This document shows, piece after piece, positions 9,166 to 16,991 of a stretch of 64,000 nt of DNA (its first letter is position 1; the number at the start of each line of letters is the position of its first letter). Below the pieces are notes generated by a model. The model was not told where the DNA came from. It worked only from the letters and a program-made list of their open reading frames with translations, and did not search any database. The stretch comes from Methanolacinia petrolearia DSM 11571 (GTDB taxonomy: Archaea > Halobacteriota > Methanomicrobia > Methanomicrobiales > Methanomicrobiaceae): NCBI RefSeq assembly GCF_000147875.1, contig NC_014507.1, forward strand, positions 1,488,001 through 1,552,000, read 5' to 3'. Both the position numbers and the translations under genes were made by a program.

Positions 9166-9194
9166 TAGACGAACCTTCAACAAGACGTTTTAAT
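9166..9194 (+). promoter_or_regulatory. GTAGACGATCGTTCAACAAG box, copy 4
   Basis: A diverged copy, TAGACGAACCTTCAACAAG followed by ACGTTTTAAT. It sits 221 bases before the decayed ATPase, matching the 225-base spacing in module 1. It therefore marks the left part of the duplicated unit. Confidence 0.5.
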
Positions 9195-9295
9195 AACCGT
9201 CTTCAATTCATACCAGTGAAAATGAAAAGAAATCCTTCAATGAAGAATATTTTAAGACAATCAAAACCCGGACAAAATAAAAGATCAACATCTGT

Positions 9296-9312
9296 CACAT
9301 AAATCCCTTATT
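9296..9312 (+). promoter_or_regulatory. CACATAAATCCCTTATT box, copy 3
   Basis: This copy is identical to the one at 1995-2011 and lies 91 bases before the ATPase remnant start, as in module 1. It probably drives the second permease pair. Confidence 0.5.
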
Positions 9313-9386
9313 AAGGAAATTTAAAAGATTGTTTGTTCAGTCATAAATGACAAAACTGCAGGACCAAAACCCTCCACGGGGCAGAC

Positions 9387-9485
9387 ATGATAATTACAGA
9401 ATATATCACCAGGGAATACAACGGAAAAATCTTCGGCATTCCTGAGATCGCAGACTTATCCCCAAAAGTTTACAGGAGGAAATAA
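9387..9485 (+). pseudogene. ABC ATPase remnant (internal deletion)
   Basis: A 32-codon frame reads MIITEYITREYNGK, then an unrelated short joint, then KVYRRK and stop. The first part matches the N-terminus of the module 1 ATPase (MIKTENLTKEYNGK) and the end matches its C-terminus (KVYRRE). About 275 codons, including Walker A, signature and Walker B, are missing. The start, the stop and the three-base gap to the next gene are all preserved. This argues for one internal deletion after duplication. It cannot bind ATP; translation of the stub might still couple ribosomes to the next gene. Confidence 0.9.
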
Positions 9486-9488
9486 AAC

Positions 9489-10493
9489 CTGAATCTAAAC
9501 CGCCTGTTAACGATATCTGAAAAGGAATTTTTGGACCATCTCATCAGCAAAAGGTTCTTTGTCCTGCTGGCAATAATCTGTGTCATTCTTTGCGTATCCG
9601 CCATAAACGGGGTGAATAACTACAACAACGCACTGGACAGGTACAAGGCCGGCAGCGAGACCGAGGTATTCCAGCCCACCGCTGTTATGGTTTTTACGGA
9701 AATAACGAATTCAATCGGGGTGTACAGTCTCGGGGCAATAATCGGCCTTGCACTGGGTTTCGACCTGATATCAGGAGAAAGAGAAGCAGGATCATTAAAA
9801 ACAATATTATCGAGACCCCTCTATCGTGACGAACTTATAAACGGAAAAGCAATCGGCGGGATAATATCACTTGCAATCCTCACATTTGTCGGATTTGCAC
9901 TTGTTATTGCCACTATGCTCATTCTTGGTATCGTACCGGACTTAGAAGACATTTCAATGATCGGTATAGTTTGGCTTCTTACAATTTTGTTTATACTGAC
10001 GGCATTTTCCATTGCAGTCATGTCTTCTGTAATTGCAAAGACAAGCAGTGAGGCACTGATGATCGCTCTTGTCATCACATTCGTACTTTTTCTGATAATA
10101 CCCACAATCGGCGGGGATATAGGAACGAAAATTCTGATCGGAGATCCTCCTGAAGAGTCCGAATATTCATCAGGGTCGTCGGGATATAACGAAGATTTCC
10201 AGGAGATTCAACAGGAATATTACAGAAAAGAAGATTTCATTTCAGAATTCACAAACATGTTCTCTGCCCGGATTATCTATAACGATCTCGTAGCTCCCCT
10301 TACATGGCCGTCATTTTACGCTATTTCAAAATTAGATTTCAGCGATGATATATCCAGGCACGGAGAACTTGAAAAACCGTCGATCTGGGGAATAATGCAG
10401 GATAAATGGATTAAAATTATAGTGTTCCTTATGTGGCCGGTTCTTTTCTTCGGAATTGCATATGTGAAATTCATGAGGGCGGACCTGAGGTAG
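9489..10493 (+). CDS. ABC-2 type permease, type A (module 2)
   Basis: A membrane protein of 334 residues if begun at the CTG at 9489. From there LNLNRLLTISEKEFLDH aligns with the first 17 residues of the module 1 permease (MDLARLAIISQKELSDH), and the CTG sits exactly where module 1 has TTG. The first conventional start in frame is a TTG at 9531, which would remove these conserved residues and the AGGAGG site. It shares YRDELINGKAIGG and the C-terminal WPVLFFGIAYVKFMR. The frame is intact and conservative, so it is probably still used. Without its own ATPase it would need the protein from 5086-6009. The start is the main uncertainty. Confidence 0.82.
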   Translation: MNLNRLLTISEKEFLDHLISKRFFVLLAIICVILCVSAINGVNNYNNALDRYKAGSETEVFQPTAVMVFTEITNSIGVYSLGAIIGLALGFDLISGEREAGSLKTILSRPLYRDELINGKAIGGIISLAILTFVGFALVIATMLILGIVPDLEDISMIGIVWLLTILFILTAFSIAVMSSVIAKTSSEALMIALVITFVLFLIIPTIGGDIGTKILIGDPPEESEYSSGSSGYNEDFQEIQQEYYRKEDFISEFTNMFSARIIYNDLVAPLTWPSFYAISKLDFSDDISRHGELEKPSIWGIMQDKWIKIIVFLMWPVLFFGIAYVKFMRADLR

Positions 10494-10506
10494 AGGTGAC
10501 TGACAT

Positions 10507-11505
10507 ATGGATTTAAAACGAGTCAAAATGATTGCCATAAAAGAGATTCGTGATCATATAACCAGCCGCAGGTTTACAATTCTCCTGTTCCTGATGCTGG
10601 TAGTCTGCGGCTATTATGTAATAAACGAAATCGGGGATTATTACGATGCAATCGAATCCTATGCCCAATATGGAGATTTTTCCTATATCCCTTCAGTGAT
10701 GAATATATTTTTGGGAATCAACAGGGGAATCTCGGGCTATTCGATCTTCGGAATAATTATTGCAGTTGCACTCGGCTTTGATCTTTTCACAAAAGAAAGG
10801 GAGACAGGATCAATCAAGGCAATACTTTCAATGCCTGTGTACAGGGACGAAGTCATAAACGGAAAGGCTCTCGGGGGAATAATTACAATTGCAATTGCAA
10901 CGATGACAGTATTTGTAATAACGCTGGCAATTCTTCTTTTATGCAGCATAGTTCCTGAAATTAACGAATTTGGATATATATTTGTATTCTGGATAATTAC
11001 TACAATTTTTTTATCGGGCGTATTTCTTATGTCAATGATGGTTTCGACTTTTTCGAAGTCGAGCGGAATATCACTAATCTATTCTTTGCTCCTTTTACTG
11101 CTGATTACCAGTTTTATATATACTGTCGGAACTTCGGCAGTGGATTCCATACTCGGACCCACACCCATAATCACTGCGAATAATTCAGATATGACAAACT
11201 ACGATGCAATGAGGGAGCAATTGACATCATATAACGAAAAAAGGAGCAATATGATGGATTTTGTTCGCATGGTTTCTTTCGATAATAATTATTACCTGCT
11301 ATCAGACGCGATTATAAATCCACAGGAGAACCGGTTCTATGATTCGCTTCAATCGGGGGGTGATGATTCCGGCAAAGATAACGGAATCCCGGATCTCACC
11401 ACGATTTTGACGGACATGTGGGGCAATCTTGTTTTTTTGATATTCTATCCGGTTTTCTTCATGGGAATAGCTTACGTGAAGTTCATGAGGATCGATTTAC
11501 GGTGA
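10507..11505 (+). CDS. ABC-2 type permease, type B (module 2)
   Basis: A 332-residue polytopic membrane protein, paralogous to 7009-7995 along its length. It has KEIRDHITSRRF near the N-terminus, YRDEVINGKALGG in the middle, and PVFFMGIAYVKFMRIDLR at the C-terminus. The region between about residues 215 and 300, predicted to be outside the membrane, has diverged most from module 1. That suggests altered partner or substrate recognition. The start ATG follows GAGGTGACTGACAT, 13 bases after the previous stop, and the lipoprotein ATG lies five bases after its own stop. Confidence 0.87.
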   Translation: MDLKRVKMIAIKEIRDHITSRRFTILLFLMLVVCGYYVINEIGDYYDAIESYAQYGDFSYIPSVMNIFLGINRGISGYSIFGIIIAVALGFDLFTKERETGSIKAILSMPVYRDEVINGKALGGIITIAIATMTVFVITLAILLLCSIVPEINEFGYIFVFWIITTIFLSGVFLMSMMVSTFSKSSGISLIYSLLLLLLITSFIYTVGTSAVDSILGPTPIITANNSDMTNYDAMREQLTSYNEKRSNMMDFVRMVSFDNNYYLLSDAIINPQENRFYDSLQSGGDDSGKDNGIPDLTTILTDMWGNLVFLIFYPVFFMGIAYVKFMRIDLR

Positions 11506-11510
11506 TTGCG

Positions 11511-12605
11511 ATGAAAAATCAAAGCAGATATCTTTCTTACTTATTGATGACCGCCGGAATATTGCTCATATTATTATCGTTCTTTGGCGGGTGTACTACA
11601 ACCGGTTCCGTCCAGGATGACGGCAGCCAGTCAGGAACTACAGTCCCAACGGAAACTCCGGAAATTAACCGTTCTTATCAGCCCGAAAGCTCATCATCCC
11701 CAGTCTCGTGGAGAGATTATTATCCCGAATATGACGAACAGACAAAATCGGAACTGATCGAGGAAGCAAAGGATGAAATTCAGAGAGTATTTCCCAATGT
11801 GGAGAGGGATTCTCTTGAAGGAGTATGGAACGATGAGACCGACTTTATAATCGATCCTTACCCGAATATAAAATTCAATAATGTGACAAATGGTATTCGG
11901 TATATATGGATAGACCCCACTTCAAACCGGATTATCAACTATAACTCAAAAAGATATTCGACTTCAATGTCCGGGCCGAACGTCGTGTCGTTCAATACTG
12001 CCGTCAACAAATCGCTTAATTTTGCCAGGGAGATATTGGGGGATGAATTCATGAACAGAATTGGTGATGATCTTGTCCTCGAATCAAATAATGTTGATTC
12101 ATACCTTTACACAGGCGATGCTGCAATTTACATATATGAAACCTGTGGGGGAGTTAAATACGAAAGGAGCTACGTATCGGTAAGTTATAACCTGAGAGCT
12201 GGTGAAGTTCAGGCTTACGGAGACAATCGGGCAAACAAGAATCTCCTTACAGAGCTCACTACACTTTCCCCCGAGCCTGATATAACACTGGATATGGCAA
12301 AAGAGATCTTCGAATCGAAATTAAAAGAACAATATGGCTTAGACGATATTGGTATAGAATACGTGGACAAAGACAGATTTTACCCGTCATTATACTGGCT
12401 TGATCGCTATTCATACGTCTATTCGGAAAATCCCGTGCCTCTCAAACTTATATGGGAAATACCTTACACTACTGAAATACAACGTTCGGAAGACGGATAC
12501 GATGAGGATATCGATGCTCCAAAGGAAGTCATAATCGATGCACACACGGGAGAAATTCTTTTACTAACTTATAATGATGAACTTTTAATTTGTGAAATAG
12601 AATGA
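11511..12605 (+). CDS. PepSY/YcdB-like lipoprotein (paralogue 4)
   Basis: A 364-residue lipoprotein and the most diverged of the four. Its signal peptide ends FFGGC (Cys28). The linker differs from the other paralogues, but PVSWRDYYPEYDEQTKSELIEEAKDEI restores homology. One clear PepSY-like helix (ITLDMAKEIFESKLKE) and the closing IDAHTGEIL are present. I chose the ATG at 11511 because it follows GGTGATTGCG and yields a signal peptide. An upstream in-frame ATG at 11418 lies inside the permease gene and gives no signal sequence. It ends the module 2 operon, mirroring paralogue 3 in module 1. Confidence 0.8.
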   Translation: MKNQSRYLSYLLMTAGILLILLSFFGGCTTTGSVQDDGSQSGTTVPTETPEINRSYQPESSSSPVSWRDYYPEYDEQTKSELIEEAKDEIQRVFPNVERDSLEGVWNDETDFIIDPYPNIKFNNVTNGIRYIWIDPTSNRIINYNSKRYSTSMSGPNVVSFNTAVNKSLNFAREILGDEFMNRIGDDLVLESNNVDSYLYTGDAAIYIYETCGGVKYERSYVSVSYNLRAGEVQAYGDNRANKNLLTELTTLSPEPDITLDMAKEIFESKLKEQYGLDDIGIEYVDKDRFYPSLYWLDRYSYVYSENPVPLKLIWEIPYTTEIQRSEDGYDEDIDAPKEVIIDAHTGEILLLTYNDELLICEIE

Positions 12606-12693
12606 TTTTCATAGAGATATTCGGATGATCAATACTCGCCTATCCCTGCTGCGGCTTGCCGCCGTGGCGGCGGGTTGCCAGCCAGTCGCCCGG

Positions 12694-12725
12694 AACTATA
12701 TTTCAAATTTTGAAGAAGAGTATAA
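12694..12725. repeat. 32-bp intergenic repeat, copy 1
   Basis: The stretch AACTATATTTCAAATTTTGA plus 12 bases recurs at 15388-15419 with two mismatches. It is preceded by a GC-rich hairpin (GCCGCC/GGCGGC near 12658-12671). It appears to be a fragment of the same dispersed repeat that is fuller at 15.4 kb. Confidence 0.7.
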
Positions 12726-12821
12726 TCCTCTTATCTTCCAAAAATAATCTCAAAAAGGATCATAGCCCGGATCGACTACAGTAATTCCAGGTTTATTTCA
12801 GAATAATCAATTAAAAAGCAC

Positions 12822-14738
12822 TTATTTTTCAACAGTCCGATATTTCTGATTAGGATGTGTGGTTACGTTCTTATACATCTGCTCAATTTTTCCCTCTTTG
12901 AGCATTGGGCTGATATAATGAATCCTTAATGAATCTTTGTCCCGGTGCAGAATAGATGACAGATCCTCAAGTGTCAAATACCGCCCCTGGCATAATTGTA
13001 AAATTGTAGATTCCATAAGCTCTCTCGGGGCCTTCTTCATAGACCTTACTGGTTCGGCAATGGGGATCAATGTATCCAAATGTTCGGAGCTATTGTTCAA
13101 ATGTTCGGAGCTATGCCCCGAATGTATCGGCCGGTCAAATCCGGTTATATTGAATCCTCCTCTGTCTAAACCCCCGCGATCTAATCTTAATGCTCTGGAA
13201 CCCTGCAGCGGACCCACCCCTCCTGCTCCGAACATTTCATTCTTCATCGGGTGTCTTCCGGGCAAATAATAGAATGTGCCTCTCCCCATCCCCTCACTCA
13301 CTAAAAATCCTTTCTCCACCATGTCATGAAGCGACACAGTAATGTCATGAGGATGCTCTTTTGTAACCTCTTTCATCCTACTGTGGTTTACACATCCCTC
13401 GCAGAATGCAGTGACTAATGCCACTTTCTCTACATCTTTAAGCTCGTTGAAAGAATCCCCAAATACAACTTTAAGTTCCTCGATAGCATCTTCAGGAAGG
13501 AGACTTATCATCTTCATGATAAATACAGTCTGATTGCTTTCAACGCGGACTTCGAGCTCCGGTTCACGCCAGTGCTGTAATCTCCAGTTACGGTAAATTT
13601 TCGGGAACCCCGAACCCGCCTGTTCACCTAATCCAATCAATTGAAACATCTTTTGCAAGTTCCGGTTCCTGCAGTCACTTACGCCACCCCGGATTGCCTC
13701 AATTTTTGGAATTCTCATCAGGCCGGGATTCCTGAATCCAAATAAATCAGGACGTTTCACTATAAGAATCGAACAATTTCCCGAATAATCGGCATGGATA
13801 ATCGTATTCACCAGCGCCTCACGTAATGACTCATGAACAGGCGTATCCTCAATCCTTTTATCCCCCTGAAGTTTGAAAGGTACTTTCAATCCTGTAGTGA
13901 GTTTTTTTATGACTAACCTATAAAAATCGTACAAATTTCCTGACCAGGACCCATCATTAGTGACTCTGTCAATCCAACGTGCTTCACTATCCTCTCTTTC
14001 CTGGTAGTCTACAATATAATTCGGAACTTCATCAAGAATCGACCTGAACTTTCCAAACATCAGCAATCCTGCCAAGGTGAGACCTTCTTTTCCCGTATGC
14101 CTGTCTTTTGCCCATCCTCCGAGGTGCCTTAGAAACTCAATATCATCACATTCATTGAAGGGATGGTCGGGTTTACGGTTTGAAAATTGTTGACGATATA
14201 TCCTGAATGATTCATTATCAATATCTTTAAAATCAAAATGTTCAAGAATAACTGCATCCTGGGTATCATTTGCCTGTTCACCAAGCATCTGTTTCACAAG
14301 CTCATGAGGACATTTATAATCCCCCTCATTCTTTCTTAGATAAGTCCCGTCAAGAGGATTTGAACCGATATATACTGGCCGTTCCTTTCTTGAAGCCTGG
14401 AGGACATGAATAACAACACCAGTTTTATTATTATCCAATTTAAAAGGCCCGATATCCCTGCTCTGCAGAAGATTGGCGCTCACTTTATTTTTATTGTTGA
14501 GGATGTTCCAGATATCCTTAATAATTTTATTATATTCGGGCAGATCATGAAATATTAAATTATTTTGTTTTTCTTCCACACCTAAAATTATGAAACCCCC
14601 TTCTGTATTTGCCATTGCAGAATATGTCTCCCATACAGAGTTTGGAAGAGTCCCTCTCCCATCTCTTCCGAGTGCCTTTTTAAATTCTATGTCGTAACCT
14701 TCCTGAAGAGATTCCAGATCAAAAAAATCGTCATGCAT
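12822..14738 (-). CDS. AlbA_2 / RecG-like ATPase-fold regulator
   Basis: A 638-residue protein of the family annotated as putative transcriptional regulators with a Schlafen AlbA_2 domain. Residues about 10-130 form the AlbA_2 domain (DIEFKKALG, GGFIILGVEE). Residues about 290-390 carry the HATPase_c_4-like signature (REALVNTIIHADYS, NPGLMRIP, LGEQAGSGFPKIY). The C-terminal half has two winged-helix-like segments and a short duplicated SSEHL sequence near residue 570. Family members are often nucleic-acid-related regulators; its target is unknown. I start at 14738 (ATG after AGGTGCGGTGCAG) rather than an in-frame ATG 22 codons upstream, because only the former has a ribosome-binding site. It stands alone. 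Confidence 0.85.
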   Translation of the reverse strand: MHDDFFDLESLQEGYDIEFKKALGRDGRGTLPNSVWETYSAMANTEGGFIILGVEEKQNNLIFHDLPEYNKIIKDIWNILNNKNKVSANLLQSRDIGPFKLDNNKTGVVIHVLQASRKERPVYIGSNPLDGTYLRKNEGDYKCPHELVKQMLGEQANDTQDAVILEHFDFKDIDNESFRIYRQQFSNRKPDHPFNECDDIEFLRHLGGWAKDRHTGKEGLTLAGLLMFGKFRSILDEVPNYIVDYQEREDSEARWIDRVTNDGSWSGNLYDFYRLVIKKLTTGLKVPFKLQGDKRIEDTPVHESLREALVNTIIHADYSGNCSILIVKRPDLFGFRNPGLMRIPKIEAIRGGVSDCRNRNLQKMFQLIGLGEQAGSGFPKIYRNWRLQHWREPELEVRVESNQTVFIMKMISLLPEDAIEELKVVFGDSFNELKDVEKVALVTAFCEGCVNHSRMKEVTKEHPHDITVSLHDMVEKGFLVSEGMGRGTFYYLPGRHPMKNEMFGAGGVGPLQGSRALRLDRGGLDRGGFNITGFDRPIHSGHSSEHLNNSSEHLDTLIPIAEPVRSMKKAPRELMESTILQLCQGRYLTLEDLSSILHRDKDSLRIHYISPMLKEGKIEQMYKNVTTHPNQKYRTVEK

Positions 14739-14948
14739 CTGCACCGCACCTGTTACAATAATGTATTGTAGTATAATTTTAGGTAATGAGAATTTTGGGT
14801 TCAAGATGTTATACTGTTTTGCATTGCTATTTTGATAGTAGATGAAATTACTTTCATAAAAAGAATAGGTGCTTTCCGGTCGCCCAGTCCGGGGAAGAGA
14901 TTTAATGGAAAACGCAAAAAAAATTACTTAAAAAAAATCTGTCCTTTC

Positions 14949-15281
14949 GTCATCTTAGACCAGCCTCCTTCATGTCATTATATACCTCTACCAACTTCTC
15001 GAACATCCTGTTCGCATCGGATAATTCAGGTATTGCTTTTTTCAGGGGATATCTAAGCAACTTAAAAGTGTTTTCCTCAAAATCAGATTCATGCTTTAAA
15101 ATATCGTCATTAACTTCCAGGATCTGCTCCATAGCTCTTTTAAATTTTGCCGCCGTCTTTTCGATATCCAGTTTATCAGTGCTAATATCCTGTCCCATTG
15201 TCCATCAGTTCCCGTTTAGTTATTTTTTTCATTGTCCGGGATAGTCTATAGAACTGACGATCCTGATGTGGAAAATCCTTC
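14949..15281. repeat. 333-bp duplicated block, copy 2
   Basis: This is the partner of 1598-1930, in the same orientation, about 98.5% identical by eye and without gaps. The junctions with unrelated sequence are sharp on both sides. The right flank runs into the dispersed GC-rich repeats. Confidence 0.93.
14950..15198 (-). CDS. Small conserved hypothetical protein, copy 2
   Basis: An 82-residue protein nearly identical to that at 1599-1847, with Lys instead of Glu near residue 14 and Leu instead of Val near residue 34. It is helical, acidic, cytosolic and without known motifs. Both copies retain the same 80-base upstream region, so regulation is probably shared. It lies on the same strand as, and upstream of, the AlbA_2 gene, about 210 bases away. 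That leaves open, but does not show, a functional link. The function is unknown. Confidence 0.6.
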   Translation of the reverse strand: MGQDISTDKLDIEKTAAKFKRAMEQILEVNDDILKHESDFEENTFKLLRYPLKKAIPELSDANRMFEKLVEVYNDMKEAGLR

Positions 15282-15854
15282 AGCCTGAAAGATATTTGAA
15301 AAAAAGCGGGGGATGCTAGTCCATCCTGACCGCGACCCATCACCGCATAGAGGTGTTGCCGAAGATGCGCCTGATTTGCCACGCCGAAACTATATTTCAA
15401 ATTTTGAAGAAGGGCATAAGCCCCTAACGGGGCAGCCCTATGCTCGGTTCGCTATGCGAACTTTCGCAATCGCGATAACCCGCCCTGGGCGCTACCCGTT
15501 AGGGTAGCCCCGGCCGGGAGAGATAGCCTTTATAAAAAATAAAATAAGTTAAGAAATCAGGCCATGGATCATTCGAAATTCTCAGATAATAAAAAAATTC
15601 ATGGAGCGGGAGGGATGCTTGTCCATCCCGGATGTGACATATCACCACAGAGAGGCCCCGAGGTCGGGGCCGATCCGCGGGCTGTCCCCGGCGGCCCGCG
15701 GCAAGGGGTTGTCAACGATGTACCGATTACATATGGGTTACATATCAAAAAGCCGGGAAATCCTATATTTTCGTAGAAAAAATCCGATCTACAGTTTCAA
15801 AAAAAATATTGTTGTTGAGAAAAACACTTCAGTTACATATCACGATATTATTTT
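15282..15854. repeat. Intergenic region of dispersed GC-rich repeats
   Basis: No convincing gene. The region holds the 32-bp repeat at 15388-15419. Next is a partial copy of repeat family A (about 15405-15525: GGGCATAAGCCCC, GGGGCAGCCC, then GCGATAACCCG and GCCCCGGCCGGG). A partial copy of repeat family B follows (about 15600-15722: GAGAGGCCCCGAGGTCGGGG, GATCCGCGGGCTG and GGCGGCCCGCGG hairpins). Both families recur at 32-37, 40 and 51 kb. Short reading frames here are by-products of the repeats. Confidence 0.75.
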
Positions 15855-16862
15855 TTATCCCTGTTTCCCAGTCACATAATTGATAACATTCTCGCAGATA
15901 TCCGCCGAATAATCTCCCACTCTCCTCATACTATCAGAAATAGAAACGATGGAGATCGCAATATGAGCCTGGTAATTAATCGCCAGCTTATTGATCCCGC
16001 TGCATTTATCTTCAAAAATAAGCGAATCGTTGATTATATCGTTTGCCTCCTTAAGATCGTGATCGAAGAACGATTTGATGCTGCTCTTGAAGATCACGAT
16101 CGATTCTTCGTTCACCTTCCCGATCATATCAAGGATCTCTTCAGGCGGTTCGCATTCCCCGAGTTTGACCACGTTATGCGCAATCCTGCTCGCATGATCC
16201 CCTACACGCTCGATGATCCTGCTCACGAGGAAGTAATTCATGATCCCGTCGAGAGGCACGCTCATCTTCCTTGCAAGATTGATATCACCCAGTATGAGAT
16301 TCGTCTGGCGGCCGATAAGCCAGTGAAGACGATCGACATCGTTGTCTCTCGATATAACACTATGGGCAAGTTCGAGATCCCTGCTCTTTAAGGCCCGGAC
16401 CGCATCCTCGTGCATCTTCTGCACTATAACAGACATCCTGGATATCGTGTTTTCGAGAGGCATCTCCGCAGGATTCAGGAGATCCTTTATGACGATCTCG
16501 GTCTCGGTCTCGTCCACGACCTCCTGGCCGATCGCCATATTCGTAAATTCACGGATCTTCTCCGAGGCAAAAGGAGGAAGCCTCCCGTGCGCCCATATCC
16601 GCATCGTCGTATATCCCGCGAAATAAGCGCCGATAAGACTCCTGAGAAATAAAGTCTGGTCCGTTATGGCACTTACCTCATAATTCCAGACCTTCTGGAT
16701 CTGCTCGCCGGTCGTATTCGGCGTAATAAGAATAGTCCCGTCGTCCTGCTCGATAAGGCCGACAGGATCGTTTTTTGCGATTTTATTCCTGGTAATCCAT
16801 TTCTTAGGCAAAGATACGATATACGAGGACCCACCGCTCATCTGGATCTTTCTGATATCCAT
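15855..16862 (-). CDS. AbrB-like / PhoU domain phosphate regulator
   Basis: A 335-residue protein of the archaeal PhoU family with a DNA-binding head. Residues 1-48 form an AbrB/SpoVT-like swapped-hairpin domain (MDIRKIQMSGGSSYIVSLPK). The rest is helical and PhoU-like (about 115-330), with the repeated pattern seen in RIIERVGDHASRIAHNVV and SMRRVGDYSADICENV. Such proteins are thought to regulate phosphate uptake genes by combining DNA binding with a PhoU sensor. It is transcribed divergently from pstS across 129 bases, the usual place for a regulator of the pst operon. A TATA-like TTATATATATTTT on the minus strand lies about 24 bases before the ATG, so the transcript may be leaderless. Confidence 0.9.
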   Translation of the reverse strand: MDIRKIQMSGGSSYIVSLPKKWITRNKIAKNDPVGLIEQDDGTILITPNTTGEQIQKVWNYEVSAITDQTLFLRSLIGAYFAGYTTMRIWAHGRLPPFASEKIREFTNMAIGQEVVDETETEIVIKDLLNPAEMPLENTISRMSVIVQKMHEDAVRALKSRDLELAHSVISRDNDVDRLHWLIGRQTNLILGDINLARKMSVPLDGIMNYFLVSRIIERVGDHASRIAHNVVKLGECEPPEEILDMIGKVNEESIVIFKSSIKSFFDHDLKEANDIINDSLIFEDKCSGINKLAINYQAHIAISIVSISDSMRRVGDYSADICENVINYVTGKQG

Positions 16863-16991
16863 ATCAGTATTTTTACTCCAAAATATATATAAGAATATTG
16901 AAACGATATCCGACTATCTTGATAAATACAAAATATGATCTCTTTCGGGTAAAGTTTATATTTCAAATACCGATTTGATATCGGTGACCTA
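16863..16991. promoter_or_regulatory. Divergent promoter region, phosphate regulator and pstS
   Basis: On the plus strand, GTTTATATTT at 16954-16963 is a good TATA element, about 30 bases before an expected start site near 16984. On the minus strand, TTATATATATTTT at about 16879-16892 serves the regulator. A perfect inverted repeat, ACCGAT at 16969-16974 and ATCGGT at 16980-16985, sits over the expected pstS start site and touches its ribosome-binding site GGTGACC. That makes it a plausible operator for the AbrB-PhoU protein. Binding is inferred. Confidence 0.55.
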
